Shown: positions 53,448 to 63,232 of the stretch, one piece after another | How the letters are laid out: each line of letters starts with the position of its first letter | Numbering within the stretch: position 1 is the first letter of the stretch | Assembly (NCBI RefSeq): GCF_016802725.1 | Contig: NC_052669.1 | Span: 20,799,770 to 20,863,769, forward strand | Source: Solenopsis invicta | Taxonomy: Eukaryota > Arthropoda > Insecta > Hymenoptera > Formicidae | DNA length: 64,000 nucleotides | Direction: 5' to 3' | Program-made: the position numbers and the translations under genes | The notes under the pieces: model-generated | Database searches by the model: none | What the model was told of the DNA's origin: nothing | What the model saw: the letters and a program-made list of their open reading frames with translations, nothing else

Positions 53448-53477
53448 GATAACGGCGTTACTTGTAACGCCGTTATC
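53448..53477. repeat. Perfect 30-bp palindrome with GATAAC ends
   Basis: Two 13-base arms (GATAACGGCGTTA and its exact complement) flank a CTTG loop. GATAACGCCGTTAC-like sequence recurs at about 54457 and TAACG-rich sequence at 55130-55215, so it is probably part of a dispersed repeat rather than a terminator. Confidence 0.8.
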
Positions 53478-53486
53478 ATTACAGCA

Positions 53487-54420
53487 CAGGTATGCGAATA
53501 GTTCAAACTCAAATAGTTCGAGTCATCTAATTTGAATCTCGAATCATCGATGATTCGATTTCGAATCGATTGTCTATCTTAATTGCTTCATTTATATTTC
53601 CTACACGATCAATCTTGTATCGGCATGTACCAAATTTTCATGCTTGATTGTTTTCGATTTCTAAAACTTTTTCTACTATTTCTAAACTTTATAAATTATT
53701 CAAAAATTTATATACACGATAAACAATCGTATTAGTAAACTTGTTTCAACATTTTATAAGTTTGTATCATAATTTTATAGAATTTTTAGAACAAAATTTG
53801 ACAAAAGTTGCTTCATTATATTTTCCCTATAAAGTATTATTACTTCGATAATGGCATTGTAATTTATTATAATATTGTTACGCCCGTGTGCTGCGCCCGT
53901 GATCGCGAATTTGAAGATCTCACGATCATCCCGGTATTTGACGGCCGGATAACGGAGATCAATATAAGACAAAAGAGCATCGTTCATTGGCGATGTGTCG
54001 TATATTCTTAGACTCGCCTGGTGTTCAGACGCCTGATTCTGTATTTTTTCATTTTAATAAAACCAGAGTTTGTCAGTTATACTCGTGAACTTCGAAAAGT
54101 GTTTTGCGAGTGCTTAGCGAAAAATGCGAGCCGTGAACGCGCCTCGAGTGTAACAATATTTATCAATTTTCGTTTATCAATATAATACTCTTAATTATTA
54201 TCTGTATATTAACAACTATAATTTTTTACTTGGCGCTTTTTTGTAATTATTTTGAAAAATTATTGTCTGTTAAAAAGGATCTTCAACGTCATTGAAGATA
54301 TTTGATTAAATTTAATTTAATACATTAAAATGTAATGTGATCTCGGAAAATTTGATTTGTATTCAAATCAATAAGATTCGATTCGATTTGATTCATCAAA
54401 TGCTTAATTCGCACACCTCT
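53487..54420. repeat. Element with AGGTRTGCGAA inverted ends
   Basis: The left end is AGGTATGCGAATAGTTC. The right end read inward is AGGTGTGCGAATTAAGC, followed by stretches of repeated GAATCGAATC. A related end lies in an intron of the GATA gene near 59130-59245. The element is split by a solo LTR (53876-54155), leaving about 650 bp of its own non-coding sequence. Confidence 0.55.
53876..54155 (+). mobile_element. Solo LTR of a retrotransposon
   Basis: The 280-bp unit starts TGTTACGCCCGTG and ends CGAGTGTAACA, giving a six-base perfect terminal inverted repeat of the TG...CA type. ATAT is present immediately on both sides (53872-53875 and 54156-54159), consistent with a 4-bp target duplication. 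Inside, AATATAAGAC near 53961 could be a TATA element and AATAAAA near 54056 a polyadenylation signal on the plus strand. It is GC-richer than its surroundings. No gag or pol sequence is present, so it is a recombination remnant; the LTR superfamily cannot be named from this alone. Confidence 0.75.
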
Positions 54421-54439
54421 ACATTAGTTATTATATTTT

Positions 54440-55333
54440 TTAAAATAACGAACTCTGATAACGCCGTTACTTTCCTTTTTCAGTAACTGTAACGGTAACG
54501 TAGTTATCATTTTTTCAGCAACAAATTTATATATGTAATATATAAATACATATTATATAATATTAATACATATTATATATCATATAATAAATATTTAAAT
54601 TATTTATACATTTTATAATATATAAATAATTATATGTATATATATTTATACATATATAATATAAATAACAGTTACTTTTATCATTACTTATTGCATTTTG
54701 AATCTATTTGTGACAATTTTCGTTGTGTATGTGTGTGTTTAATCTTCAGTCTTCAATTGGTATTCATATTTGATAATTATAACATAACATTTGACATAAT
54801 CATAAACCAATTGTTGCGTACATTTCAAAACTAATTTTGAATTTATGTTAAAATTTTGAAACAAAATTGAGAGTGCAAAGAAATATAAAATTTCATATTT
54901 ATATATTTAATAAAAACCAAAGTTTTTTGTGTTGCATTTAAGCATTTTTAAATCTTTTTAAATTTTTTGTAATGTTACAAATTCAAGATATAAAATAATA
55001 TTTTTGTTAATATTTTAACAAAAAAAAATATTAAAAAAGTAAATGTTATGTTTAATTTGATCTTGTTTCAGCACTAAAAAAAAATAACGAAAAATGTAGC
55101 GAATCATTACTTTTTAAATAATGATAATAGTAACGAGTTATTTTTGTATAATTAGTAACTAGTAACAATAACTAGTTACTTTTTTGATTCAATAACGAGT
55201 AACGGTAACCAATTATTAAAAAAAAAAATTTTTTTGCAATTCTGGTCGAAACTCAAAGAAGGTCGATACACTACGATTCGTTACAGCTACGGTCGGCAAG
55301 TATAGAGTCCCTACAGATTCTACAGAATGACGT
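54440..55333. other. Region downstream of the GATA stop codon, with TAACG-rich repeats
   Basis: This includes the probable 3' untranslated region of the minus-strand GATA gene, whose 3' end I could not fix: no clear AATAAA follows the stop closely on the minus strand. TAACG-rich sequence at about 54446-54510 and 55102-55220 is arranged as loose inverted repeats around AT-rich DNA, suggesting a degraded transposable element. Confidence 0.5.
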
Positions 55334-55427
55334 TCACGATTTCTCTGCATGGGCGGCCGTAGTTGATGTTATAACCGAAGTGATGTCGCTGCTGGATTGA
55401 CTAGTGATTGGTTCTAGTGGTGGTACA
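55334..55427 (-). CDS. srp: GATA factor, terminal coding exon
   Basis: Too short for a routine open-frame listing. The acceptor is ATTTTAG-TGTACC and the exon completes a split Thr559, then encodes 30 residues beginning VPPLEPITSQSSS and ending TAAHAEKS before a TGA at 55336-55334. Frame and splice phase agree exactly with the preceding exon. The Ser/Thr-rich tail has no domain. The 3' untranslated region runs toward lower coordinates and its end is not determined. Confidence 0.85.
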
Positions 55428-56025
55428 CTAAAATAAAAAGAGAATATCATTATCAAATAATTATCATTATTATTATGCTTATTAACTTTTCTAATCTAAT
55501 GTCCTATAATTTTTTTACTTTGTTAAAAAATTAAATGTCGACAATAAAATATAATCTAGCAATGATGTTTATTTTACATTATTTTTAAACCTCTGTCCAT
55601 TATTTTTAATGTTTTTATAAAAAATTATGTTATGTAGAGTACATTCCAAAATTATCGCTATTTTTTCATTCATGTTTCTTTTTTTTATTGAATTTTGATC
55701 CAGTTTTTTGTAAATAAAACAATTTATAGATATATAAATATTGAGACACTCCAAAAACAAAAATCTATTATATTTATTTTTCTTTTCTTTGAAGCTTCTT
55801 CAAGTTTATTTTACTTTTTTTTTTCAAGTAGTCAGTTTATTAAAAGGATTAACGATAGCTTGTTTAATATTAAAAATAACTGACTACTTAAAAAAAAGTA
55901 TAAAATAAATTTGAAGAAAAATGTCAGAATACACTTACAGAAATTTAATATTAGCAATAATAAATTTCTATATGTAGAGTATATAAAAATTTTCTGCGTT
56001 ACAAATGAGGTGATTCATGACTTAC
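55428..56025 (-). other. Intron of the GATA gene, containing a long hairpin
   Basis: Runs GTAAGT to TTTTAG on the minus strand. It is AT-rich and contains a near-perfect inverted repeat at 55795-55918, listed separately. Nothing else is recognisable. Confidence 0.8.
55795..55918. repeat. Long hairpin in the last intron
   Basis: Arms of about 45-50 bases (one containing AAGTAGTCAGTTTATT, the other AACTGACTACTT) pair with few mismatches around a loop that includes TTAACGATAGC. It is probably a small MITE-like insertion. In the pre-mRNA it would form a stable stem. Confidence 0.75.
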
Positions 56026-56191
56026 GTAAGGGTAGTTTGACGATTCAACACGGCAGCGGTGGGTAACGCGAGAGGCGAGTGTGCATGCCCTAATTGTGTT
56101 CCAGTTGGTGTACCTACAGGAAGACAATGCTCTTCGACCCCTCCACTACCCCCACCCCCGCTTGCGTACATGTTCAACTGCAACGAGTCCA
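56026..56191 (-). CDS. srp: GATA factor, exon of the C-terminal region
   Basis: The acceptor is AACATTACAG-TGG and the donor CCCTTAC-GTAAGT (phase 2). With the split Val504 it gives visible residues 505-558, starting DSLQLNMYAS, followed by a glycine-rich run (GGGGSGGVEEH) and a Pro/Thr/Leu/Ala-rich stretch ending NRQTTL. No known domain; C-terminal regions of GATA factors are typically poorly conserved activation segments. The frame is set uniquely by the upstream phase-1 donor. Confidence 0.88.
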
Positions 56192-58076
56192 CTGTAATGT
56201 TAACAAGAAAACAATATCGGTCATGATGGCTTTGCCACACTTCACGCACTAATCGTGCTCTTGAATTACTCTTAACTTCTCTTTAATAATATGTCTATTT
56301 ATGTACCTTTTGATTTTTTATTAATTATACATATTTCACACTTAAAGATGTGTATATCAACTCGAATCAGAAATTTAAAAATTTGATAGATTATTCTATG
56401 ATTACGTAAGATTATTATTACTAACATTATAGCAGTAATAAAAATGAAGCTCTTAACCATAATTATTTTACCATGCAATTATGATCACAAATATCGAACA
56501 CTTTTCTCTTAATGTTAAAAATTTAAAACTGCAGCAAAGTAAGATCATTTTTTGTATTAAGCCATTATAAGCCAAATTTTTCGCTGTTTTTTGCAGCTAA
56601 TTTTTGATCCAAAATTTGAGTATTTATTTTGATTAAAATTTTTTCATTATTGATTTGGAAAAAGAAAGAACAAGACCCGCATTTAGAACGCACTTATAAA
56701 AATATTAACGCGTCTTGTTCATCAGATGTAAAACAAGGATAGAATGACAAAAAGAGCGCGCTAACATCTTTACAAGCGCATGGAATACGGACTTGAGTAA
56801 AAGAAGTCTTTATTTCTTAAATTTCAATAACCTTTAGCTAGTATTGTAGAGCCAAAACTTCTTAAATCATAAAGAGATTTAATGATTAGATTGGTAAACT
56901 TCTTATCACGATGAATATTCGAAATATTTCCATATGATCGTTAATTAGCTTTAATCTTTATTTTACCATTTATTTGCCAAGTGCTCCAAGGCTGTGATTT
57001 TTGGAAAAAATAAGAGAGCATGTAGCATATAAAATTTTGTGAATTGTTATTTATCATTTTTGTACATCCGGCTTTGCAAAGTTGAAGGATTAATCGTAAG
57101 TATGACAACAATACTCGATCGTGTTAATTCGAAACAATATATAATAATTCAATTATTGTAAAAAATATTTCGCAATTCTTAATATTTAATACTTTATTTA
57201 ATATTGAATGTATAATATTTAATTAAAATAGTTTTTTAGAATTTTTACTAGTTATGCCGAGAGTTAGATCCTATTGTACCATTGTACAATTTTTCAATTT
57301 TATTATGATTTCACGTATGAGAATAATATCAACGTATACCGATTAACGTTCCACGTCCCCCTCTCGCATATTTTACTCGCGTGTTCCTCGGGTTAATCCC
57401 CTATCGATGAGAAGTACGTGTACCGTTATCAGAGCACATCCCGAGCTCTGACCAATCCGCGACACTATCGGTTGTTGTGTGCTCTTGTCGAAGCTCTCCC
57501 CGACCCTCCTTCATGCTGTCACATGTACATTCATGTGATCGTGTATTTAGTCGGCCATCGCGATTGTCGATAGACGGGGACGAGAATTATTGGCTGACCG
57601 TTCCACGAAGAGTATTTGTACGCGGAGAAACCGGTTAGTTATTAGTTACACATCGTTGATAGTAGTGGTAAAAATAATTTTTATTTAATTTTTTTTTTAA
57701 ATTAAAACTCAGTTATATAACTAATAATCCTAATAATATAATGGTTCATAAATAGTACTTTTCTAGCGATTATTTATATTACTGTTTCAACAGTAAAATA
57801 TCAAAATAATTTTACATGTACCATAATTTTGCAGTATATTCCTAAAAGTATTTCACTCACTCCTACCTGTAGGTACACCTGATCTAATCAATTGAATGCA
57901 CATTAACTCTCGTGAAAATAGAAATATACAAGGTACCATCGTCAATTGAGAAATTTTGTCGAACAGCAATTCAAAGATGAAGATGCATATTACGTATTGT
58001 TGTTAAAATGGTAAACTGATGGGAGGTGTTAGTAAAAATAAACTGTATAATATAGACTTGCTCACCGAAGACTCAC
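56192..58076 (-). other. Intron of the GATA gene with a GC-rich central block
   Basis: Runs GTGAGT to ACAG. Most is AT-rich, but about 57340-57650 is distinctly GC-rich and holds GATA-type motifs in both orientations (TTATCAG near 57426, CGATAGAC near 57570, TTGATAG near 57656) and an ACATGTACATTCATGT near-palindrome. No coding frame. A regulatory element is plausible. Confidence 0.6.
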
Positions 58077-58212
58077 CAAGTAGACTGGACTTGATCTCGG
58101 CCTTGTGAAGACCGCTGGGACCAGCTAGACTTCCAGTAATGTTCGAGTGATTCTTCGGTTTCCTCTTCCGCGTCTGTATTCCTTCCTTTTTCATGCTTAA
58201 AGGCCTATTCAC
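58077..58212 (-). CDS. srp: GATA factor, exon with basic tail of the C-finger
   Basis: The acceptor is GCGAACAG-GTG and the donor CTACTTG-GTGAGT (phase 1). Visible residues 459-503 begin VNRPLSMKKEGIQTRKRKPK, the basic extension that completes DNA contacts of the C-finger and normally serves as a nuclear localisation signal. TRKRKPKN is the GATA4/5/6-class form. A Ser/Gly-rich linker ending in IKSSLL follows. A second possible donor (TTCG-GTGAGC) 12 bases downstream was rejected, because joining it to the next exon gives an early TGA. Confidence 0.93.
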
Positions 58213-58644
58213 CTGTTCGCACAAAAATTTAATTATATTTCTACGTGACTGATTTCTAAAAATTATTTACATTTATACGTGGTTAGGGATATTTATATTA
58301 ATAATAAGATAGAGAAGATGGGAAAGGAATACGAATGTAAAATAGTTAAATGGGACCCATCATCGAGTATAGAAAAAATTTAAATAATCTATCAAAAGAA
58401 ATTACATAAAATAATCACATCATAAAATGGAAATGCTATTCGTTTCGATCTAGTGATTATTTATTCCTGAAAGCACATAGACTTTCGAAAAAACACAAAA
58501 AAAACCTATTCAAAATTATTTTCTTTGTTGGTACAGCTTTATATCCATTAATGGTACCTACATAAAATAATCTACAAAAACCTTCTACAATCGATAGATC
58601 ACGTTGAAAATAATTATGAATTATACAAATCATTTTTAGGTACG

Positions 58645-58812
58645 TAGATACTTTTACGAAAAAAATATATCCAATTAGGAGTTAGCGGTTCGAAATAACA
58701 CTCAACTTATTAATTCCCGAATAAACCTTCACTTGAGGGTTAACGCTTAATTTCAATGTCATTTCGGACCGCCAACGCCTAGTTGGGTGTATTTTTTATA
58801 AGGGTAACTCAT
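58645..58812. repeat. Hairpin element in an intron
   Basis: The left arm has ATCCAATTAGGAGTTAGCGG and the right arm, read inward, ACCCAACTAGGCGTTGGCGG. The arms extend to CGAAATRACA on the inside and to A-rich ends outside. About 40 bases pair with several mismatches. Likely a small inverted-repeat transposon relic. Confidence 0.65.
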
Positions 58813-59129
58813 TCTCACACAATAATTTTATTTTTTTTGTCCTTCGAACCGGATTTTACTTGACGTGTACTTATTATTTACAAATATCTCGATTGAGCAA
58901 GTTGACAAGATTCTAAACACGTTTGACAGTTATTCCGGCTGAGGTGTTCTTTTTTTCACATTAAAATTTTTTACAGCTTTTCCGAGATCTCATAAATGCT
59001 ACTAAAGCGTTAATATTACGTATTCCAGCTTAATAAGACACTTTCTCTTATTTCAATAATATGACTTCACTGTTTTTCTTATTAATAAGAAATATAATAT
59101 ACGATTATGACTATATGTAATTCGAACGT

Positions 59130-59245
59130 CTTAGACTCGAAATCGAATAGTTCAATTCAATAGATTTGTTTCATAGAGATTCAAATTCAAATCGAATATT
59201 ATTCGATTCGATTCGTATTTGAACAATTTGCACATCTCTACATTT
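59130..59245. repeat. Fragment of the AGGTGTGCGAA-type repeat
   Basis: CGAATCGAATA-like repeats followed by TTGCACATCTCTACATTTA parallel the right end of the element at 53487-54420, which ends TTCGCACACCTCTACATTA. Confidence 0.5.
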
Positions 59246-59862
59246 AATAATTTTGATTGATTAAAACATGAAATTGCTGGTATTTTCGATTTTTATATTA
59301 TGACTAATAAAAGCGAAAAACATCTGAAACAAACGTCGTTTTGATCGAACCTCGGTACAACCGCGCATCGATCTCCGTTTTAATTAAATTTATTGTCACG
59401 ATCGCTCGCACAGATTCGCGCGATAATCTGTGCTCCTCATCGACGTCGAGACGGGGTCGTCTCACGTGCGTAAAAACAATCAAGTCATCATTATCGCGCT
59501 TAGCAATCGCAAAAAGACTGATAACGACGCGCTGACCAGTTCGCAATAAGATTAATGTTAATTAAAAAAAAATGTCCCCGCCGCTTTCTTGGTGTTTTTA
59601 CATCGCACCAGAATAGAAGGCATTGTAGCGGTTCTTAGAAACCAGAACTTTACTCATAAACACCACCGATAGGAAAAGGAAATGCTACTCTGTTAATTAC
59701 ATTTTCAAATAATTATGAATAGTTTATATTTTTTGCTTTATTGTTATTGTTACTATTATTAACTGTTATGACAATGTTTGTGAATAAAAATGAAAGAATT
59801 TAATGGAAAAATTTCTTGTCAATTAAGATACGAATGAAAAAATTCATAATTTTGAAACTTAC

Positions 59863-59988
59863 GTTATGGAGCTTGAAATAAAGTCCGCAAGCATTGCAAA
59901 CCGGCTCACCATTATTGTTTCGTCTCCAAAGAGTTGTGTTGCTTGTCCTACAATTCGCACATTGTACTCCCGTTCTCCGTAAGTTAGC
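59863..59988 (-). CDS. srp: GATA factor, exon with C-terminal GATA finger
   Basis: The 42-codon exon (visible residues 417-458) begins after TTGCATTGCAG and ends at CATAAC-GTAAGT, phase 0 on both sides. It encodes the entire C-X2-C-X17-C-X2-C finger: cysteines at 426, 429, 447 and 450, with TLWRRNNNGEPVCNACGLYF. In animal GATA factors this finger is the main WGATAR-binding unit. The intron falls after LHN, a position shared by many animal GATA genes. Phe replaces the second Tyr of the usual LYYKLHN. The N-finger exon and this exon are 1082 bases apart; an open block between them is listed as a possible alternative exon. Confidence 0.95.
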
Positions 59989-61070
59989 CTGCAATGCAAA
60001 TGCAAAAAGCATTTTTTATATTAACACATGAACACATCTCGATTGTGAAGTAACGCAACTGTAAGTTTACATAAATTAAATTTATTACGTATAACCCGTT
60101 GTTAAATTTTACAGAATTACCGAAGTAGATTTCGGGAACGATGCACCTTTGCTTACATAGTTTAAAATTAAAATGTCGTAATCATGAAAAGAGCCACGAG
60201 AGAATTCGCCGCTCTCGATGACGACATAAAATGTTGCGTTGTCGTCGAGAGACGGGGGTATTTGAAGAATCGAGACAACGAAATGGGAGTGCTCAGAGCA
60301 AGAAAAATAGAGCAAACAGCCGCCAGCGAGTCCCGTAGTGATTATTTGCTCGAGATAACGTTCTCCTCTTCCCTCTGTCTTTGGTAGCGGTAGAGGGAAA
60401 CGGGGAGGAGAGGGGGAAGAGGACAGAGGGAGAGAGAAGAGAGAGAGAGAGGCAGAGGGCGCGAGAATGTTACTTAATATCGAAGCCATGTACGCTTCAT
60501 GGGTGAGAAATTTATCAGGGTAAATATCAGTGGCCTCATTTTAGCAATGGTCAAACGGTTTTCGGACCGGCAATTAAACATTTGAACGCGAGAGTGGCAA
60601 ACGATATTTTAATCTTTTTTTTTTTACCCTTTTCCAACGTGTACGATATATTATTCACAAAATTCAAGATTTTTCAAGTTAACACTATTTAGAAAATCAG
60701 AAGAGAAAGAGAGGGAGGCTTTCAGTTTCTCTTTCTTATTAATTTATAAAGAAAGGAAGAGGTTCAATTATGGGTAATTCGAGAGTCCAGACAACCTAGC
60801 TAAATAAAAAGAATAATTTCAATATCATATCAGTCAAGTTACAATAATTAAAATAAGTAATTTATTGTAACATAAAGAGCCTATTGCAAACTATAAAAAA
60901 AGAATAAAGAAATTTAATAATCACTTTAATGTACATGAGATGTACGTTAGAATTGAGATTTGTGTGAATTTTCTGGAAATAAATTTTCTCGAATTACCTA
61001 TACGAAAACTAAAATTCGAAAGTTTACGTTAGTTAAATTACAGTAATCACGTGATTCGCACAATGTTTAC
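59989..61070 (-). other. Intron between the two finger exons
   Basis: Runs GTAAAC to TTGCAG. The part at 60180-60490 is GC-rich with a long minus-strand pyrimidine tract and the possible alternative exon. The remainder is AT-rich with nothing recognisable. Confidence 0.75.
60157..60378 (-). CDS. Possible alternative exon between the two finger exons
   Basis: On the minus strand a strong pyrimidine tract (about 60385-60460) ends in CTACCAAAG, followed by 74 open codons and the donor AACTAT-GTAAGC. Both borders are phase 0, so the block could be spliced in place of, or in addition to, the N-finger exon and read directly into the C-finger exon. It would encode a peptide beginning TEGRGERYLEQIITTGLAGG and ending DYDILILNY, with no known motif. 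The frame is also open upstream to an ATG at 60489, which would allow an alternative first exon. Drosophila serpent is known to make isoforms with and without the N-finger by alternative splicing. A chance open frame in a GC-rich intronic block is the main alternative. Confidence 0.3.
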
Positions 61071-61631
61071 CGGTGCAACCGTCTGCTTTGGTTTGGGGCA
61101 TCGCATGGGTGGCCTGTTGAGGCCGTTGTTCATCTTGTTGTAGAGTCCGCAAGCGTTGCAGAGGTAGTGACCAGAGCCATCTCTTCTCCATAACGGTGTC
61201 ATGCTGGCCGCGCAATTAACACATTCTTTGGGTTCCGTCGCTATGACGGTTCCTTCGAACGTCTCGTCGGTGCCGGGAAGCGGAAGGGTGGTCCACCCAG
61301 GTGGTCCACTCCCGCTTGTGGAAACGCTGTATCCACCGCCACAGTTGGGGTAGAGCTGCACGTTGGCGGTATCGTTGACGGAGATGGCGGTGATGCCCGG
61401 ATAGCCCTGGATGTACTCCAAAGTCGGGGGTGACGGAGTGCTGCCGCCTGGCCAATAAGGATCACCCGACGAGGGCTTCACATATTGATACGACGTTGCT
61501 CCTGTGTACAAAGTCACTTGGGAACCTGGTGAACCGGGTTGCTCGTAGTGCAGTGGAAGCGCTCGGGTGGTGGCCAATGACGATGTTAACGTGGGATCGC
61601 TCTTCATGTACCCGCTGCCGGTTGATTCTAC
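61071..61631 (-). CDS. srp: GATA factor, exon with N-terminal GATA finger
   Basis: The acceptor is TTGCAATAG-GTAGAA and the donor GCACCG-GTAAAC, both phase 0, so this 187-codon exon (visible residues 230-416) can be skipped without a frameshift. After a Ser/Thr/Gly/Pro-rich linker (for example YWPGGSTPSPPTLEY) it encodes the N-finger. The cysteines are at visible residues 366, 369, 387 and 390, with TPLWRRDGSGHYLCNACG between and around them. The Glu, Val and His positions that contact Friend-of-GATA cofactors in vertebrate N-fingers appear kept (ECVNC, GHYLC). Odd points: CAAS replaces the usual CGA, an extra Asn makes KMNNGLNRP, and the tail PPMRCPKPKQ is less basic than usual. Confidence 0.93.
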
Positions 61632-63232
61632 CTATTGCAAGCAAAAAGTAATTTCGTATATTCTCTCTGAGCGCGTTCCATTTAAGGCTAACTTTTACTT
61701 TTTTTTTTAATTAAAAAAATTGATTTTTTCTTTAGATTTTTTTACATCTCTAAGGTATGTAGATTATATCTGTAAAATTATTTTGTGATATTCGAATTAT
61801 TTAAGAAAATATGATCTGCTGAACGCAGCGATGCACTAATGCGACGCGATAAAGGATATTCGGATCGCATAAAGGATTATTCGGCCAATTTAAATGCTTG
61901 TGATGAAAACTTTTGCTTTTTTTTATATAAAAAAACAACACAGATTTGCGAGACACATTTTTTGTGGGTATTAAGAAATATATAACTAATTTTATCTGAT
62001 ATTCAGTTTAACTTTAAGCGCGTTTTTCCCGGAACCATGTTTTTTGATATTCCGAACAGGATATCTTACGAAACGATCAACCGATTAAATCTGACCAAAT
62101 TGTACGATAATTAAATACTCTTTATTGAACCTCAATAGAGATTAAAATATAAAAAATTGGTATTTTTTGCACAGCATTGAATTTGAAAAAAAAAACGATT
62201 AAGAAATGAATTTAAAGTTTGATAAACTGCTGTTTTGAAATTTTTCAATATTTTACTTTACGTTATGATTCATTCTTTAACAAATATAATATTTTTTAAT
62301 AAAATTTCTTGCAACTTGGTGTCAGAATTTTTACAGAGAATCCTGCTCGAGGTTGGATCGTATAAATGAAAACATCTACTCGGACCGATATGACAGTCGC
62401 CATTTTTAATTTTGTTGTTTACAAAAAATATTTTTATACATTTTAAAGTGTAGTAAATAATATGCAAAAAGTCCCGAATTGCTATCTTTTTTCTATAAAT
62501 CCGAGAAAAAATCCTAAAAATAATCAAATTTTTGACCACAAGAAGTAGAACCCGGACTTAACAGTCGCAACGCTCTTGGAATTATTTCATTTTGGTTGTT
62601 TATCAAATATTAAATAAAGACAAATAATGTTCGCGAACGTTGCGCGCGTTAAGTGAAGCGTGCTTTTAGTTCAACTCGGAACAACAGAAGATATAAAGAT
62701 GAATGTATTGTTACATTTTTTTCAATCGATGAGTAAGGAATACTACGGTAATAAGCAAATACATATATATCTTTATAAATAAAAAAATTACTATAAAAAA
62801 AAAACAAGAATTAAAAAAAAATTTTTTTTATTTATATTTGTTAAAAAAATTAAAATAAAAAACTTTTGAAGCAAAATTCAAAAATTAGAAATGTTGAATT
62901 TGAGAAATAAAAATATATCATAGTTGTATCTTTCAAAAACAAGCGACACGTTTAGGGTATAATATATCTAGTTTCTTATTATTTGAGGATTATTTGCTGA
63001 TTAATGTTGTCTTTTACCAAAGAAAGAAGGTATTCTAACTATTCATTCTGCCAGGTAGATTAAGCAACCTTCAAAATAGAAATATCAATCTTCGAGAAAA
63101 CGTCCCCCATTTATTGTGTCGTTTTGGGATTAAAAATGAAAAGAAAACTGAACAATATGAATTCCTGGTAAAATGTAAAATAAAAGAAAATTGAAATAAT
63201 GAGATATCATTTAACTAGCCGCATTTTCTTAC
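61632..63232 (-). other. Intron upstream of the N-finger exon
   Basis: Runs GTAAGA to AATAG. It is AT-rich throughout except for a small CpG patch near 62630-62660. The frame at 62270-62539 is AT-driven and has no motif. No regulatory feature stands out. Confidence 0.75.

Larger units (their letters stand above)
58213..59862 (-). other. Intron of the GATA gene with a repeat hairpin and GC-rich block
   Basis: Runs GTAAGT to ACAG. It contains a hairpin element at 58645-58812, a fragment of the AGGTGTGCGAA-type repeat at about 59130-59245, and a GC-rich block at 59330-59550. That block has a CACAGATT/AATCTGTG stem near 59409 and three GATAA-type motifs. The frames open there show no motif. Confidence 0.6.

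Noticed and set aside
58061..58068. Alternative downstream donor TTCG-GTGAGC for the 58077-58212 exon
   Set aside because: Joining it to the next exon reaches an in-frame TGA within a few codons, whereas CTTG-GTGAGT keeps the frame open.
62270..62539. 89-codon minus-strand frame in an intron of the GATA gene
   Set aside because: AT-driven Ile/Lys/Asn/Phe composition, with no motif and no matching splice signals.
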